Shown here one piece after another: positions 34,807 to 44,006 of a stretch of 64,000 nt of DNA (positions are counted from its first letter, which is position 1; each line of letters begins with the position of its first letter). A program made the translations under genes and the position numbers. The DNA is from Haloechinothrix_A salitolerans (GTDB lineage: Bacteria > Actinomycetota > Actinomycetes > Mycobacteriales > Pseudonocardiaceae), in the NCBI RefSeq assembly GCF_039544105.1, contig NZ_BAABLA010000120.1; one strand, 5' to 3'. The notes under the pieces are model-generated. The model was not told where the DNA came from. It saw nothing but the letters and a program-made list of their open reading frames with translations, and did no database searches.

Positions 34807-36246
34807 TCACCAACCGGTCGGGAGCGGACGGCCCTCGGCGAAGCCCGCCAGGGACTGCACGCCAACGACCGCGCGCTCGTGGAACTCCGGCAGTGAGCGT
34901 GCGCCCGCGTAGGTGCAGGCCGAGCGCACGCCGGAACAGATGGCGTCCAGCAGGTCCTCCACACTTGGCCGCACCGGGTCCAGCGCCATCCGGGACGTCG
35001 AGATGCCCTCCTCGAACAGCGCCTTGCGGGCCCGGTCGAACGCCGACTCGGTGCGCGTCCGTGCGCTCACCGCGCGCTTGGACGCCATGCCGAACGACTC
35101 CTTGTACGGCTTGCCGTGTTCGTCGTAGTGCAGGTCGCCGGGTGACTCGTAGGTGCCAGCGAACCAGGAGCCGACCATCACCGCCGAAGCCCCTGCGGCC
35201 AGCGCCAGCGCGACGTCACGCGGGTGGCGCACTCCGCCGTCCGCCCATACGTGAGCGCCTAGCTCACGGGCGGCGTCTACGCACTCGGCCACGGCGGAGA
35301 ACTGCGGCCTGCCGACGCCGGTCTGCATCCGCGTGGTGCACATCGCGCCCGGCCCGACACCGACCTTGACGACGTCGGCGCCCGCGTTGATCAGATCCCG
35401 CGCGCCCTGCGCGGTCACGACGTTGCCCGCCACGACCGGCACGCGTGGCTCGACCGACCGGACGGCCTTGAGCGCCGCGAGCATCTTCTCCTGGTGCCCA
35501 TGCGCGGTGTCGACGACGAGGACGTCGATGCCCGCGTCGAGCAGCGCTCGCGCCTTGCCCGCGACATCGCCGTTGACGCCGGTGGTCGCGCCGATCCGCA
35601 GCGCGCCGTTGGCGTCCACCGCCGGGGTGTACAGCTCCGTGCGCAGGGCGGCGACGGGCGTGAGTACGCCCGCCATGCGGCCGTCGGCGTCCACTCCGAT
35701 AGCGAGTGGACTGCCGTGCGCGTGGAGCTGGTCGAACACCTCGCGCGGCGGCGTGTCCAGCGGCACCACCACTGGTGGCGGCTCCGCGACGTCGGCCAGC
35801 CGGGTGAACCGGTCGACGCCCTGGCAGGCTTCGTCGCGGACGATGCCGGTCGGACGCCCCTCGGCGTCGGCGATGACGACCGCGCCGTGCGCGCGCTTGC
35901 CCGCCAGGTTGACCGCGTCGACCACCGCATCGTTCTCCGTGAGCACCAGTGGCGTGTCCCAGCGGGTGTCGCGGTGCTTGACCCAGCTCACGATGTCGGC
36001 GACCGCGCTCGGGTCGACGTCCTGCGGCAGCATGACCAGCCCGCCCCTGCGGGCGACCGTCTCGGCCATGCGCTTGCCCGCCACCGCGGTCATGTTCGCC
36101 ACGACGATCGGGATCGTCCCGCCGGTGCCGTCCACGGTGGCGAGGTCGACGTCGAAACGCGACTCCACCCCCGACGCGGACGGCACGAGGAACACCTCGT
36201 CGTAGGTCAGGTCATGCGTGGGTGTTTGTCCGTTCAAGAACTGCAC
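34807..36246 (-). CDS. guaB1: GuaB1 family IMP dehydrogenase-related protein
   Basis: A 479-residue member of the IMPDH/GMPR superfamily. The barrel holds the phosphate loop and active-site Cys in GVGPGAMCTTRMQTGVGRP and the flap KESFGMASKRAV. A two-CBS insert lies at roughly residues 95-205 (LTENDAVVDAVNLAG to GVDADGRMAGVLTPVAALR). The mycobacterial GuaB1 group has been reported to act as a CBS-containing GMP reductase, converting GMP to IMP; that activity is inferred here. GTG 36246 gives MQFLNGQTPTHDLTYDEVFLVP, the family start. True IMP dehydrogenase genes are not in the window. Confidence 0.9.
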   Translation of the reverse strand: MQFLNGQTPTHDLTYDEVFLVPSASGVESRFDVDLATVDGTGGTIPIVVANMTAVAGKRMAETVARRGGLVMLPQDVDPSAVADIVSWVKHRDTRWDTPLVLTENDAVVDAVNLAGKRAHGAVVIADAEGRPTGIVRDEACQGVDRFTRLADVAEPPPVVVPLDTPPREVFDQLHAHGSPLAIGVDADGRMAGVLTPVAALRTELYTPAVDANGALRIGATTGVNGDVAGKARALLDAGIDVLVVDTAHGHQEKMLAALKAVRSVEPRVPVVAGNVVTAQGARDLINAGADVVKVGVGPGAMCTTRMQTGVGRPQFSAVAECVDAARELGAHVWADGGVRHPRDVALALAAGASAVMVGSWFAGTYESPGDLHYDEHGKPYKESFGMASKRAVSARTRTESAFDRARKALFEEGISTSRMALDPVRPSVEDLLDAICSGVRSACTYAGARSLPEFHERAVVGVQSLAGFAEGRPLPTGW

Positions 36247-36293
36247 GCTGACTACGCTACGTCGTTCGGGTGGCGGCCCGCACGGGGAGTCAC

Positions 36294-37802
36294 CTACCGC
36301 AGCAGGGCGCGGACGGCGTCGATCGTGTCCGCGTCCGCCGGGTCCTTGTCCGGACGGTAGCGCAGCACCCGCGCGAATCGCAGCGCGACGCCGCCGGGGT
36401 AGCGGGTCGACGTCTGCACGCCGTCCAGTTCGATCTCCACGACCAGCTCCGGCCTGATGAACACCGTCGACGCCGTGCGCCGGGTCTCGATGCGCTGGAA
36501 CTGCTCGGTCTGCCACGCCAGCAGCTCGTCGGTGAGGCCCTTGAACGTCTTGCCGACCATGATCGGCTCACCGCCGTCAGGGTCGCGCGCGCCGAGGTGC
36601 AAGTTCGACAACGTCCCGGTGCGTCTGCCGTGGCCCCACTCCGCGCCGAGCACGATCAGGTCAATCGTGTGCACCGGCTTCACCTTCAGCCACGCACTGC
36701 CGCGCCTCCCCGCCGCGTACGACGTGTCCAGATCCTTGGCCATAACGCCTTCGTGACCCGCGTCGAGGGCGTCGTTGAGCAGCCGCTCGGGTTCGTCCGG
36801 ATTGATCGCGCCCGGGATGATGTGCTCGCCCGCCACCTGGCGCAGGGCCTCGCGGCGGTGTCGGAGCGGTTCGTCCAGCAGGTCGTCGCCGTCGAGATGC
36901 AGGCAGTCGAAGAAGTACGGCCGCAGCAGCAGCGCGTGCACCTGCTCCTCTCGCGTCGCACCGAACCGCGCCTGGGTCTCTTGGAACGGCCTGGGCCTGC
37001 CGTCGTCGGTGAGCGCCAGCGTTTCGCCGTCCAGCACGACCGACCGGCACGGCATCGCCCGCACGACGTCGACCAGCTCCGCGACGTGCTGGGTGATGTC
37101 GCGCAACGTGCGGGTCCACACGCGGACGTCGTCGCCGTCGCGATGCACCTGGATGCGTGCGCCGTCCATCTTGTATTCCACGACGACGTTGCCCAATTGC
37201 GCGAGCGCGTCGGTCAGCGACTCGGCAGGGGAGGCGAGCATCGGGCGGATTGGCCTGCCCAGTTCGAGGCGGAACTCCGCGAGCGCTGCCGCACCACCGG
37301 TCATCGCGGCCTCCGCCGTGGCGGGCAACCTGCCGGAGAGCATGAACGCGCGTCGCACGGCGTCGCCGTCGACCTCGGCCGCCGCCGCGATGCCGTCCAC
37401 CATGACGCCTTCCAACGCGCCCTGCCGCAGCTCGCCGGTGATGAGCTGGAAGAGGAACCGGTGTTCTGACTCGGTGGCTTTGCTGAGCAGGGTGGTGAGG
37501 ACGGCGGTGCGTTTCGCGGCCGAGCCGCTGCCGGTGGTCGCGGCCAGCTCGCTGAGCGCCGTGTCGACGTCGGACAGCGTTAGGGTCGGTTCCGGCGCGG
37601 GCTCGACGTCCAACTCGGCCAGGGTGCGCCAGCCGGTGCCGAGCCTGCCCTGCAGCGGCTGTCCGGTGAGGAACGCGACGGCGACAGCCCGCTCGCCCCG
37701 CTCAGCGGCGCGCAGCACCTCGGCCAGCACCGCGATCTTCGCCTTCCGCGAGCGCGTGGCCGCCAGCCGTCCTGAGGCCGCGACGACGTCCGCAAGCAAC
37801 AT
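36294..37802 (-). CDS. ligB: ATP-dependent DNA ligase LigB
   Basis: A 502-residue ATP-dependent DNA ligase. Lys211 in VVEYKMDGARIQV is the AMP-carrying lysine of motif I, the same number as I recall for Mycobacterium LigB. Other ligase motifs include VVLDGE (III), GVMAKDLDTSY (IV) and AWLKVKPVHTIDLIVLGAEWG (V), followed by an OB fold. An N-terminal helical DNA-binding domain covers residues 1-185. It is separate from the NAD-dependent replicative LigA and from LigD. ATG 37802 opens MLLADVVAAS. A 21-bp repeat array lies 35 bases upstream. Confidence 0.95.
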   Translation of the reverse strand: MLLADVVAASGRLAATRSRKAKIAVLAEVLRAAERGERAVAVAFLTGQPLQGRLGTGWRTLAELDVEPAPEPTLTLSDVDTALSELAATTGSGSAAKRTAVLTTLLSKATESEHRFLFQLITGELRQGALEGVMVDGIAAAAEVDGDAVRRAFMLSGRLPATAEAAMTGGAAALAEFRLELGRPIRPMLASPAESLTDALAQLGNVVVEYKMDGARIQVHRDGDDVRVWTRTLRDITQHVAELVDVVRAMPCRSVVLDGETLALTDDGRPRPFQETQARFGATREEQVHALLLRPYFFDCLHLDGDDLLDEPLRHRREALRQVAGEHIIPGAINPDEPERLLNDALDAGHEGVMAKDLDTSYAAGRRGSAWLKVKPVHTIDLIVLGAEWGHGRRTGTLSNLHLGARDPDGGEPIMVGKTFKGLTDELLAWQTEQFQRIETRRTASTVFIRPELVVEIELDGVQTSTRYPGGVALRFARVLRYRPDKDPADADTIDAVRALLR

Positions 37803-37837
37803 GCGCCCATGATGCCGCGCCCCACCGACAACCCGCC

Positions 37838-38078
37838 GTGTCCGACGTTCGGTGGGGTCGTGTCCTGCACTCCTGCACGCGTGTTCGACACTCTCGCCGC
37901 CGTATTAGGCACTCACGCCGTTGTACTTGGCACTCCGGCAACGTGCGAGGCACGCCGAAGTCGAAACACAAGGTCGAGACCGGGGAACACAGGGTCGGGA
38001 ACGAGGGACTCGGCGCGCGCGAGTGCCCAACACGCGTGCGAGAGCGTCAGACACGCGTGCGAGAGTGTCGGACACGGC
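37838..38078. repeat. Two opposed 21-bp-period arrays between fumC and ligB
   Basis: On the plus strand, decayed units beginning GTGTCC, GTGTTC, GTATTA and GTACTT start at 37838, 37860, 37881, 37902 and 37923. From 38078 leftward, minus-strand units beginning GTGTCC, GTGTCT and GTGTTG repeat with the same step and fade near 37950. Several junctions are perfect CACGCGTG palindromes. The family is that of the 28435-28581 array. The gap has no gene. Confidence 0.75.
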
Positions 38079-38086
38079 GGGAGGGG

Positions 38087-39481
38087 TCAGGTGCCGCGGG
38101 CCATGCGGAGAAGGTCCAGCGCATTGTCGAGTTCGGCCTCGGTGAGCTTGCCGTCCGCGACGTGACCCCGGTCGATCACAACCTCCCGGATGCTGCGGCC
38201 CTCCGCGAGCGCCTGCTTGGCCACGGCCGCCGCTTCCTCGTAGCCGATGAAGCGGTTCAGGGGCGTCACGATCGACGGCGAACCTTCCGCCAGCGTGCGG
38301 GCGCGTTCGGCGTTGACCGTCAGCCCCGCGAACACCTTGTCCGCCAGTAGCCGCGACACCGCCGCGAGTAGCCGCGCGGACTCGAGAACGTTCCGCGCGA
38401 TCACCGGCAGGTTCACGTTGAGCTGGAAGTTGCCCTGTGACCCCGCGAACGCCACCGCCGCGTCGTTGCCGATCACCTGCGCCACGACCTGCAACGTCGC
38501 CTCGCAGATCACCGGGTTTACCTTGCCCGGCATGATCGACGACCCCGGCTGCAGGTCAGGCAGCGTCAGCTCGCCGAGCCCGGTGCGCGGGCCGGAGCCG
38601 AGCCACCGGACGTCGTTGGCGATCTTGTTCAGCGCGACCGCGACCGCGCGGAGCTGCCCGGACGCTTCGACGACACCGTCCTGGCTGGCCTGCGCCTCGA
38701 AGTGGTTGCGCGCCTCGGTCAGTGGCAGGCCGGTCACCGACGCCAGCTCAGCGGAAACCGCGTCACCGAAACCCGGCGGCGCGTTCAGACCCGAGCCGAC
38801 GGCGGTTCCTCCAATGGGGAGTTCACCCAGCCGGGGCAAGCATGACTGGAGCCGTTCGATGCCGAACCGCACCTGCGCCGCCCACGCGCCCGCCTCCTGT
38901 CCGAACGTCACTGGCACCGCGTCCATCAGGTGCGTGCGCCCGGACTTCACCAGGTCGGCCCACTCGGCAGCCCGCGACTCGATGACCGAAGCCAGGTGTT
39001 CCAGAGCAGGGATCACATCCGTGAGCACAGCTTCCGTCGCGGCGACCCGGATCGTCGTCGGGAAGGTGTCGTTGGACGACTGCGAGGCATTCACCTGATC
39101 GTTGGGATGGACGTCGGTGCCGAGCGCGCGGGACGCCAGGGTCGCGATGACCTCGTTGGCGTTCATGTTCGATGAGGTGCCTGATCCCGTCTGGAAGACG
39201 TCGATGGGGAAGTGCGCATCGTGCTCCCCAGCGGCCACCTCATCGGCGGCGGACGCGATGGCAGCCGCGACGTCGCCGTCCAGCACGCCGAGCCGCGCGT
39301 TGACCCGCGCGCACGCCGCTTTGAGCAGGCCAAGTGCGCGAATCTGGGTGCGCTCCAACCCGCGTCCGGAGATCGGGAAGTTGTCCACGGCACGCTGCGT
39401 CTGCGCCCGGTACAGCGCGTCGGCGGGAACGCGGACCTCGCCCATGGTGTCGTGTTCTATGCGGAATTCCTCGCCAGTCAT
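38087..39481 (-). CDS. fumC: Class II fumarate hydratase
   Basis: A 464-residue fumarase, catalysing reversible hydration of fumarate to malate in the TCA cycle. The superfamily signature GSSIMPGKVNPV contains the catalytic Ser loop; TGSGTSSNMNANEV and the QSSNDTFPT segment form the rest of the active site, with SGRTHLMDAVPVTFGQE contributing the catalytic His. ATG 39481 (MTGEEFRIEHDTMGEVRVP) is the family start; codons further up overlap the divergent reductase promoter. It matches Rv1098c. A repeat array begins 9 bases past its stop. Confidence 0.95.
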   Translation of the reverse strand: MTGEEFRIEHDTMGEVRVPADALYRAQTQRAVDNFPISGRGLERTQIRALGLLKAACARVNARLGVLDGDVAAAIASAADEVAAGEHDAHFPIDVFQTGSGTSSNMNANEVIATLASRALGTDVHPNDQVNASQSSNDTFPTTIRVAATEAVLTDVIPALEHLASVIESRAAEWADLVKSGRTHLMDAVPVTFGQEAGAWAAQVRFGIERLQSCLPRLGELPIGGTAVGSGLNAPPGFGDAVSAELASVTGLPLTEARNHFEAQASQDGVVEASGQLRAVAVALNKIANDVRWLGSGPRTGLGELTLPDLQPGSSIMPGKVNPVICEATLQVVAQVIGNDAAVAFAGSQGNFQLNVNLPVIARNVLESARLLAAVSRLLADKVFAGLTVNAERARTLAEGSPSIVTPLNRFIGYEEAAAVAKQALAEGRSIREVVIDRGHVADGKLTEAELDNALDLLRMARGT

Positions 39482-39542
39482 GTCACCGAGTCTGGCCCGG
39501 AGTTCCGAGACACACCAGCGCGGGAGGGATAGCCTGGCGGAC

Positions 39543-40562
39543 ATGAGGACTGCTGGCAGGCCCGAACCATCGGACACCGGCTCGCCGAGCGAGAACATCA
39601 GCGTGGATGTCGTCATCGTGGGGGCCGGGCCGACGGGCCTCTACGCCGCGTACTACGCGGGGTTTCGTGGGTTGTCGGTCGCGATCGTGGATTCGCTACC
39701 CGAGTCGGGCGGGCAGATCACCGCGATGTATCCCGAGAAGCAGATTTTCGACGTCGCCGGATTTCCCGCGGTGCTTGGCCGCGACCTCGTCTCGGCGTTG
39801 GTGGAGCAGGCCAAACAAGCCGATCCGATCTATCTGCTCGGCTGCAAGGCCACCACACTCGACGAACGCGACGACAAACTCGTCGTCGGTATCGAAGATG
39901 GTCCCGATGTCCACGCGGGCGCCATGCTGATCACGGCGGGCATCGGTGAGTTCACGCCGCGCCCACTGCCTGCCGGTAACGAATGGCTCGGCAACGGCCT
40001 CGTTCACTTCGTACCGCAGCTGGACAAGCACCGCGGCCAAGACGTCGTGGTCGTCGGTGGCGGTGACTCGGCATTCGACTGGGTGATCGCCTTGCACCCG
40101 ATCGCGGCAAGCGTGACGCTGGTGCACCGCAGGGCGCGGTTCCGCGCGGCGCAGGCCATCGTGCGGCAGGCCAGCGACCTCGGCGTGCGCATGATGACCG
40201 ACGCCGAGGTGACGGCGTTGCGTGGCGACGGCAAGCTCGCCGAGGTCGAGGTCACCACCAAACAGGGTGACCGGGAGGTGCTACCCGCACAGACCGTGGT
40301 GGCCGCGCTCGGCTTCACCGCCGATCTCGGGCCAATCGAGTCGTGGGGATTCCACGTCGACCACCGGCAGATCACCGTCGACACCACCATGGCGACCACG
40401 CGCGACCGTATCTACGCGGCAGGTGACGTCGCGGGCTACCCCGGCAAGGTCAAGCTGATCTCCACCGGGTTCGGCGAGGCAGCCACCGCGATCAACAACA
40501 TCGCGGTCCTGCTCAACCCCGACGCGCACCTCTTCCCTGGACACTCCAGCAACATGGAATGA
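39543..40562 (+). CDS. Ferredoxin/flavodoxin-NADP reductase, thioredoxin-reductase type
   Basis: A 339-residue FAD flavoprotein. The FAD motif is VVIVGAGPTGLYAAYYAG with LPESGGQITAMYPEKQIFDVAGFP; the NADP motif is VVVVGGGDSAFDW; IYAAGDVAGYPGKVKLISTGFGEAATAINN closes the FAD site. It lacks the CxxC of thioredoxin reductase, which places it with the dimeric type 2 ferredoxin-NADP reductases (YumC-like). GGAGGGAT precedes ATG 39543. It is divergent from fumC with a 61-bp gap and converges on glpX. It may feed electrons to P450 or iron-sulfur systems elsewhere. Confidence 0.92.
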   Translation: MRTAGRPEPSDTGSPSENISVDVVIVGAGPTGLYAAYYAGFRGLSVAIVDSLPESGGQITAMYPEKQIFDVAGFPAVLGRDLVSALVEQAKQADPIYLLGCKATTLDERDDKLVVGIEDGPDVHAGAMLITAGIGEFTPRPLPAGNEWLGNGLVHFVPQLDKHRGQDVVVVGGGDSAFDWVIALHPIAASVTLVHRRARFRAAQAIVRQASDLGVRMMTDAEVTALRGDGKLAEVEVTTKQGDREVLPAQTVVAALGFTADLGPIESWGFHVDHRQITVDTTMATTRDRIYAAGDVAGYPGKVKLISTGFGEAATAINNIAVLLNPDAHLFPGHSSNME

Positions 40563-40577
40563 GGGCGCCGCTTGTGA

Positions 40578-41618
40578 TCAGGGCAGCGGCGGTACCGCGC
40601 GCTCGCCGGTCTCGGGCGAGCCGTCGAAGTCCACCGAGGCGTAGGAACGCAGCTTGGTCAGCCGGTGGTAGCCGTCGATCATCCGCACGGTGCCGGACTT
40701 CGAGCGCATCACGATGGACTGCGTCGTCGCGCCGCCCGCGCGGTAGTGCACACCGCGCAGCAGGTCGCCATCGGTGACGCCGGTGGCGCAGAAGAAGACG
40801 TTGTCGCCGCGCACCAGGTCGTCCGTTGTCAGCACCTGGTCCGGGTCGTGGCCCGCGTCGCGCGCACGCTCGCGCTCGGCGTCGTCCTTCGGCCACAGCT
40901 TGCCCTGCAGCGTGCCGCCGAGGCACTTCATGGCCGCCGCCGCGATGATGCCTTCCGGCGTGCCGCCGATACCGAGCAGCATGTCGACACCCGTGGTGGG
41001 ACGGGCCGCGGCGATCGCGCCGGCGACGTCGCCGTCGGAGATGAACCGGATGCGCGCGCCCGCCTCGCGGACCTCGGAGACGAGCTTCTCGTGTCGAGGC
41101 CGGTCCAGAATGCACACCGTGACGTCGGAGACGTCGGAGTGCCGCGCCTTGGCGACCCGGCGGATGTTCTCCGCGACCGGAGCGGAGATGTCCACGACAT
41201 CGGCCGCCTCAGGGCCGACCGCGATCTTCTCCATGTAGAACACCGCGGACGGGTCGAACATCGCGCCCCGCTCGGCCACCGCCAGCACCGCGAGCGCGTT
41301 CGGCATGCCCTTGCTCATCAGCGTGGTGCCGTCGATGGGGTCGACCGCGACGTCGCAGTGCGGGCCGTCGCCGTTGCCGACCTCCTCACCGTTGTAGAGC
41401 ATGGGCGCTTCGTCCTTCTCGCCCTCGCCGATCACGACGACGCCATGCATCGACACGGTGCTGATGAGCTGGCGCATCGCGTCGACCGCCGCGCCATCGC
41501 CGGAGTTCTTGTCGCCCTTGCCGACCCAACGGCCCGCCGCCATCGCGGCCGCCTCGGTCACCCGCACCAGCTCCATGGCGAGGTTGCGGTCAGGGGCCTC
41601 TTTGGTGTGGGTGCGCAT
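40578..41618 (-). CDS. glpX: Class II fructose-1,6-bisphosphatase GlpX
   Basis: A 346-residue phosphatase of gluconeogenesis. The metal site lies in GKGDKNSGDGAAVDAMR, VVIGEGEKDEAPMLYNGEEVGNG and VDPIDGTTLMSKG; the phosphate-binding DRPRHEKLVSEVREAGARIRFISDGDVAGAI and LGIGGTPEGIIAAAAMKCLGG follow. It corresponds to Rv1099c, the sole such enzyme in mycobacteria. ATG 41618 is 9 bases after the xseB stop, so it is probably the last gene of the lipid-droplet protein-xseA-xseB-glpX operon, an odd mix of functions. Confidence 0.95.
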   Translation of the reverse strand: MRTHTKEAPDRNLAMELVRVTEAAAMAAGRWVGKGDKNSGDGAAVDAMRQLISTVSMHGVVVIGEGEKDEAPMLYNGEEVGNGDGPHCDVAVDPIDGTTLMSKGMPNALAVLAVAERGAMFDPSAVFYMEKIAVGPEAADVVDISAPVAENIRRVAKARHSDVSDVTVCILDRPRHEKLVSEVREAGARIRFISDGDVAGAIAAARPTTGVDMLLGIGGTPEGIIAAAAMKCLGGTLQGKLWPKDDAERERARDAGHDPDQVLTTDDLVRGDNVFFCATGVTDGDLLRGVHYRAGGATTQSIVMRSKSGTVRMIDGYHRLTKLRSYASVDFDGSPETGERAVPPLP

Positions 41619-41627
41619 GCTCCGATG

Positions 41628-41933
41628 CTACCCGGCGGCCCCAGCGCCGCCCTCGACGTCCTCGGGCGCGGTGCCGTTCGCGGTGTCTTCTACGCTGGCG
41701 AGCTTGTCGTCGATGCGCTTCCGCGCGCCCTCAAGGTGTCGCTCGCACACCTTGGCCAACGTCTCGCCCTGCTCCCACAGCGCCAGCGAGTCCTCAAGTG
41801 AGAGCCCGCCCGCTTCCAGCCTGCGGACCACCTCGATCAGCTGATCGCGCGCCTGCTCGTAGCCGAGGCCGTCAAGGTCGGAGGCAGCGCTCGTCTCGTT
41901 GGCCTCGGTCGTGTCGGTGTCGTCAGCGCTCAC
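41628..41933 (-). CDS. xseB: Exodeoxyribonuclease VII small subunit
   Basis: A 101-residue helical protein with the XseB signature GYEQARDQLIEVVRRLEAGGLSLEDSLALWEQGETLAKVCERHLEGARKRIDD. It wraps the long helices of XseA in the nuclease complex. The acidic Thr/Asp-rich N-terminus (residues 1-22) and the C-terminal tail look unstructured. It starts at GTG 41933, about 80 bases after xseA. Length is slightly above the usual 80 residues because of the two tails. Confidence 0.93.
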   Translation of the reverse strand: MSADDTDTTEANETSAASDLDGLGYEQARDQLIEVVRRLEAGGLSLEDSLALWEQGETLAKVCERHLEGARKRIDDKLASVEDTANGTAPEDVEGGAGAAG

Positions 41934-42015
41934 GGATCAGCCCTGCCTCGCCTTCTCGTCGTGTCGCTCGTGGCACGGCCGTGCCGCCCAGTCATCTCCG
42001 GGGCAGGCTACCGCG

Positions 42016-43269
42016 TCAGTCGTCGTCGACCGTGGCATGGATCGCGCCGTCACCCACTCGAATGCGCAGGCCGGTGCCAGCGGGGGCGTCGGACACCGAC
42101 CGCAGCACGCCCAGCGAGCCGTCATCGCGCCGGAACTGCACCACCGCGTAGCCCCGATCCAATGTGGCGGATGGTCCTAGCGTCGTTAGCTTCGCTCGCG
42201 CCTCGGACACCATCGCCTGCTCCGCGTTCAGCACCGTCAACGCCGCGCGCCGCGCCCGCTCCACGTGGAGCCACACCTGCTCGGAGTCCCGCTCAAGCGG
42301 CCGTTTCGGGTCCGCCAGCACCGGACGGCTGCACAGCTGGTTCAGCAGCGCGCGCTCCCGGTCGACCCAGCCACGCAACGCGCGTCGGGCTCGGTCCCGT
42401 AGCTCGTCGATGCGCGCCGTCTCGACGGCGACGTCCGGCACGATTCGCTTGCTGGCGTCCGTCGGCGTGGAACACCGCAGGTCGGCCACGTGATCGAGCA
42501 GCGGGGAGTCCGGCTCGTGCCCGATGGCACTGACGACCGGCGTGCCCGCCGCGGCGACCGCGCGGCACAGCGTCTCGTCGGAGAACGGGAGCAGATCCTC
42601 CACGCTGCCGCCGCCGCGAGCGAGCACGATGACGTCGACGTCGGGGTCGGCGTCCAGCTTGCGCAGCGCCTTCATGATCTGCGGCACGGCCGATGCGCCC
42701 TGCACGGCGGTGTTGATCACCGTGAACTGGACGGCGGGCCAGCGGGCGTGCGCGTTGGCGAGGACGTCGTGTTCGGCGGCCGACGCGCGCCCGGTGATCA
42801 GCCCGACGCCCCTCGGTAGGAACGGCAGCGGACGCTTGCGTTCCGGTGCGAACAGTCCCTCCGCCGCCAGCAGCTTGCGGAGCCGTTCGATGCGCGCCAG
42901 CAGCTCACCGACGCCGACGGGCCGGATCTCGCTGGCCCGCAGGCTGATTGTGCCCCTGCCGACGTAGAAGTTCGGCCGCGCGTGGACGACGATGTGTGCG
43001 CCGTCTGACAGCGGCTGCTCCAGATCGCTGAGCAGGCGCGTCGGGCAGGTGACCGTCATGGAGATGTCGGCGGACGGGTCGCGCAGCGTCACGAACGCGG
43101 TGCGGGTGCCTTGCCGCGCCGAGATCTGGGTGACCTGACCTTCCACCCAGACCGCGCCGAGGCGGTGAATCCAGTCGGCGATCTTGCGGGCGACCGTGCG
43201 GACCGGCCACGGCGACTCGGCGGTTGGCTTCTGCTGGCCGGTGCTGGTGGCGGGGGACTCAGTCGTCAC
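42016..43269 (-). CDS. xseA: Exodeoxyribonuclease VII large subunit
   Basis: A 417-residue catalytic subunit of exonuclease VII, which degrades single-stranded DNA from both ends. The N-terminal OB fold spans about residues 22-120 (PVRTVARKIADWIHRLGAVWVEGQVTQIS). The nuclease core has LPFLPRGVGLITGRASAAEHDVLANAHARWP, DVDVIVLARGGGSVEDLLPFSDE and ISAIGHEPDSPLLDHVADLRCSTPTDAS. A helical region precedes the final beta segment. GTG 43269 overlaps the stop of the preceding gene by 4 bp, so the two are translationally coupled. Confidence 0.95.
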   Translation of the reverse strand: MTTESPATSTGQQKPTAESPWPVRTVARKIADWIHRLGAVWVEGQVTQISARQGTRTAFVTLRDPSADISMTVTCPTRLLSDLEQPLSDGAHIVVHARPNFYVGRGTISLRASEIRPVGVGELLARIERLRKLLAAEGLFAPERKRPLPFLPRGVGLITGRASAAEHDVLANAHARWPAVQFTVINTAVQGASAVPQIMKALRKLDADPDVDVIVLARGGGSVEDLLPFSDETLCRAVAAAGTPVVSAIGHEPDSPLLDHVADLRCSTPTDASKRIVPDVAVETARIDELRDRARRALRGWVDRERALLNQLCSRPVLADPKRPLERDSEQVWLHVERARRAALTVLNAEQAMVSEARAKLTTLGPSATLDRGYAVVQFRRDDGSLGVLRSVSDAPAGTGLRIRVGDGAIHATVDDD

Positions 43270-43943
43270 GAGGTCGGACCGGCTCCGTCCTCACCAGCCT
43301 GCTTGCTGACGGTGTCGATCCGGCGCTCCAGCATCCCGGTGAACGACGGCCGGTTCGCCGTCGCGCGCTCGTAGGCGAGCAGCTCGACCAGCTGCTCCCG
43401 GGTGAACCGGCGCAACCGTGCCCTGACTTGGGGCAGGCTCAGCTCGTCGTAGTCCGGTAACCAACTCGGCGGGCTGACCTGCTCGCCCGCTTCATCCCGC
43501 TCGGTCTCCGCTTCTCGCACGGCGAGCGCGTCCGCCTCCCGCGACCACGGGTCGGCCTCCTGCTCCGGCTCGTCCGCCGTGTCGAACCGGCTCGACCGCA
43601 GCGACGCGCCGGGAAGGCGTCCGTTGAGCTGGCCGCGCGGTGGTGGGACGGCTACGTCCGGCTCATCGAACCCGGTCGGATACAGCTCCTCGCGCTCATC
43701 GACGTCCTCGTCGAAGGTGGCCCAGCTCGGCGTCTCCTCGACGGGCTGTAGCCCGGAGAGCGCGGCCTCGCCCTTGATCGCCAGCTCGGTGACCTGCTGC
43801 TGCACCCGCATCGACAACTGCAGCACCTGGCTCGCCACCGTCACCGGCAGGCCGCTGAGCTGCTTCGGCAGGTCTTGTGCGCGTTCCTTGGCGCTCACGG
43901 CGATGCCCGCCGCGAGGCGAATGGGCAGGGGAAGTGGCTTCAT
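43266..43943 (-). CDS. Lipid droplet-associated protein family (Rv1109c-like)
   Basis: A 225-residue protein first in the xseA-xseB-glpX operon. The N-terminal 70 residues (KPLPLPIRLAAGIAVSAKERAQDLPKQLSGLPVTVASQVLQLSMRVQQQVTELAIKGE) form amphipathic helices conserved in this actinobacterial family, which is annotated as lipid-droplet associated. The middle is acidic and low in complexity. A C-terminal helix-loop-helix (LSLPQVRARLRRFTREQLVELLAYERATANRPSF) ends in a conserved RxEFxxML-like RIDTVSK tail. ATG 43943 has GGGAG upstream. Position equals Rv1109c beside xseA. Molecular role unproven. Confidence 0.82.
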   Translation of the reverse strand: MKPLPLPIRLAAGIAVSAKERAQDLPKQLSGLPVTVASQVLQLSMRVQQQVTELAIKGEAALSGLQPVEETPSWATFDEDVDEREELYPTGFDEPDVAVPPPRGQLNGRLPGASLRSSRFDTADEPEQEADPWSREADALAVREAETERDEAGEQVSPPSWLPDYDELSLPQVRARLRRFTREQLVELLAYERATANRPSFTGMLERRIDTVSKQAGEDGAGPTS

Positions 43944-44006
43944 GGCTTTAGTCTCCCTCACTCGGCGGTCACCGCCCAACCGAGGCTGGCCACGTATGGC
44001 CGGCGC

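Noticed and set aside
36270..37469. 399-codon open frame antisense to ligB
   Set aside because: Shadow frame; ligB has all ligase motifs on the other strand.
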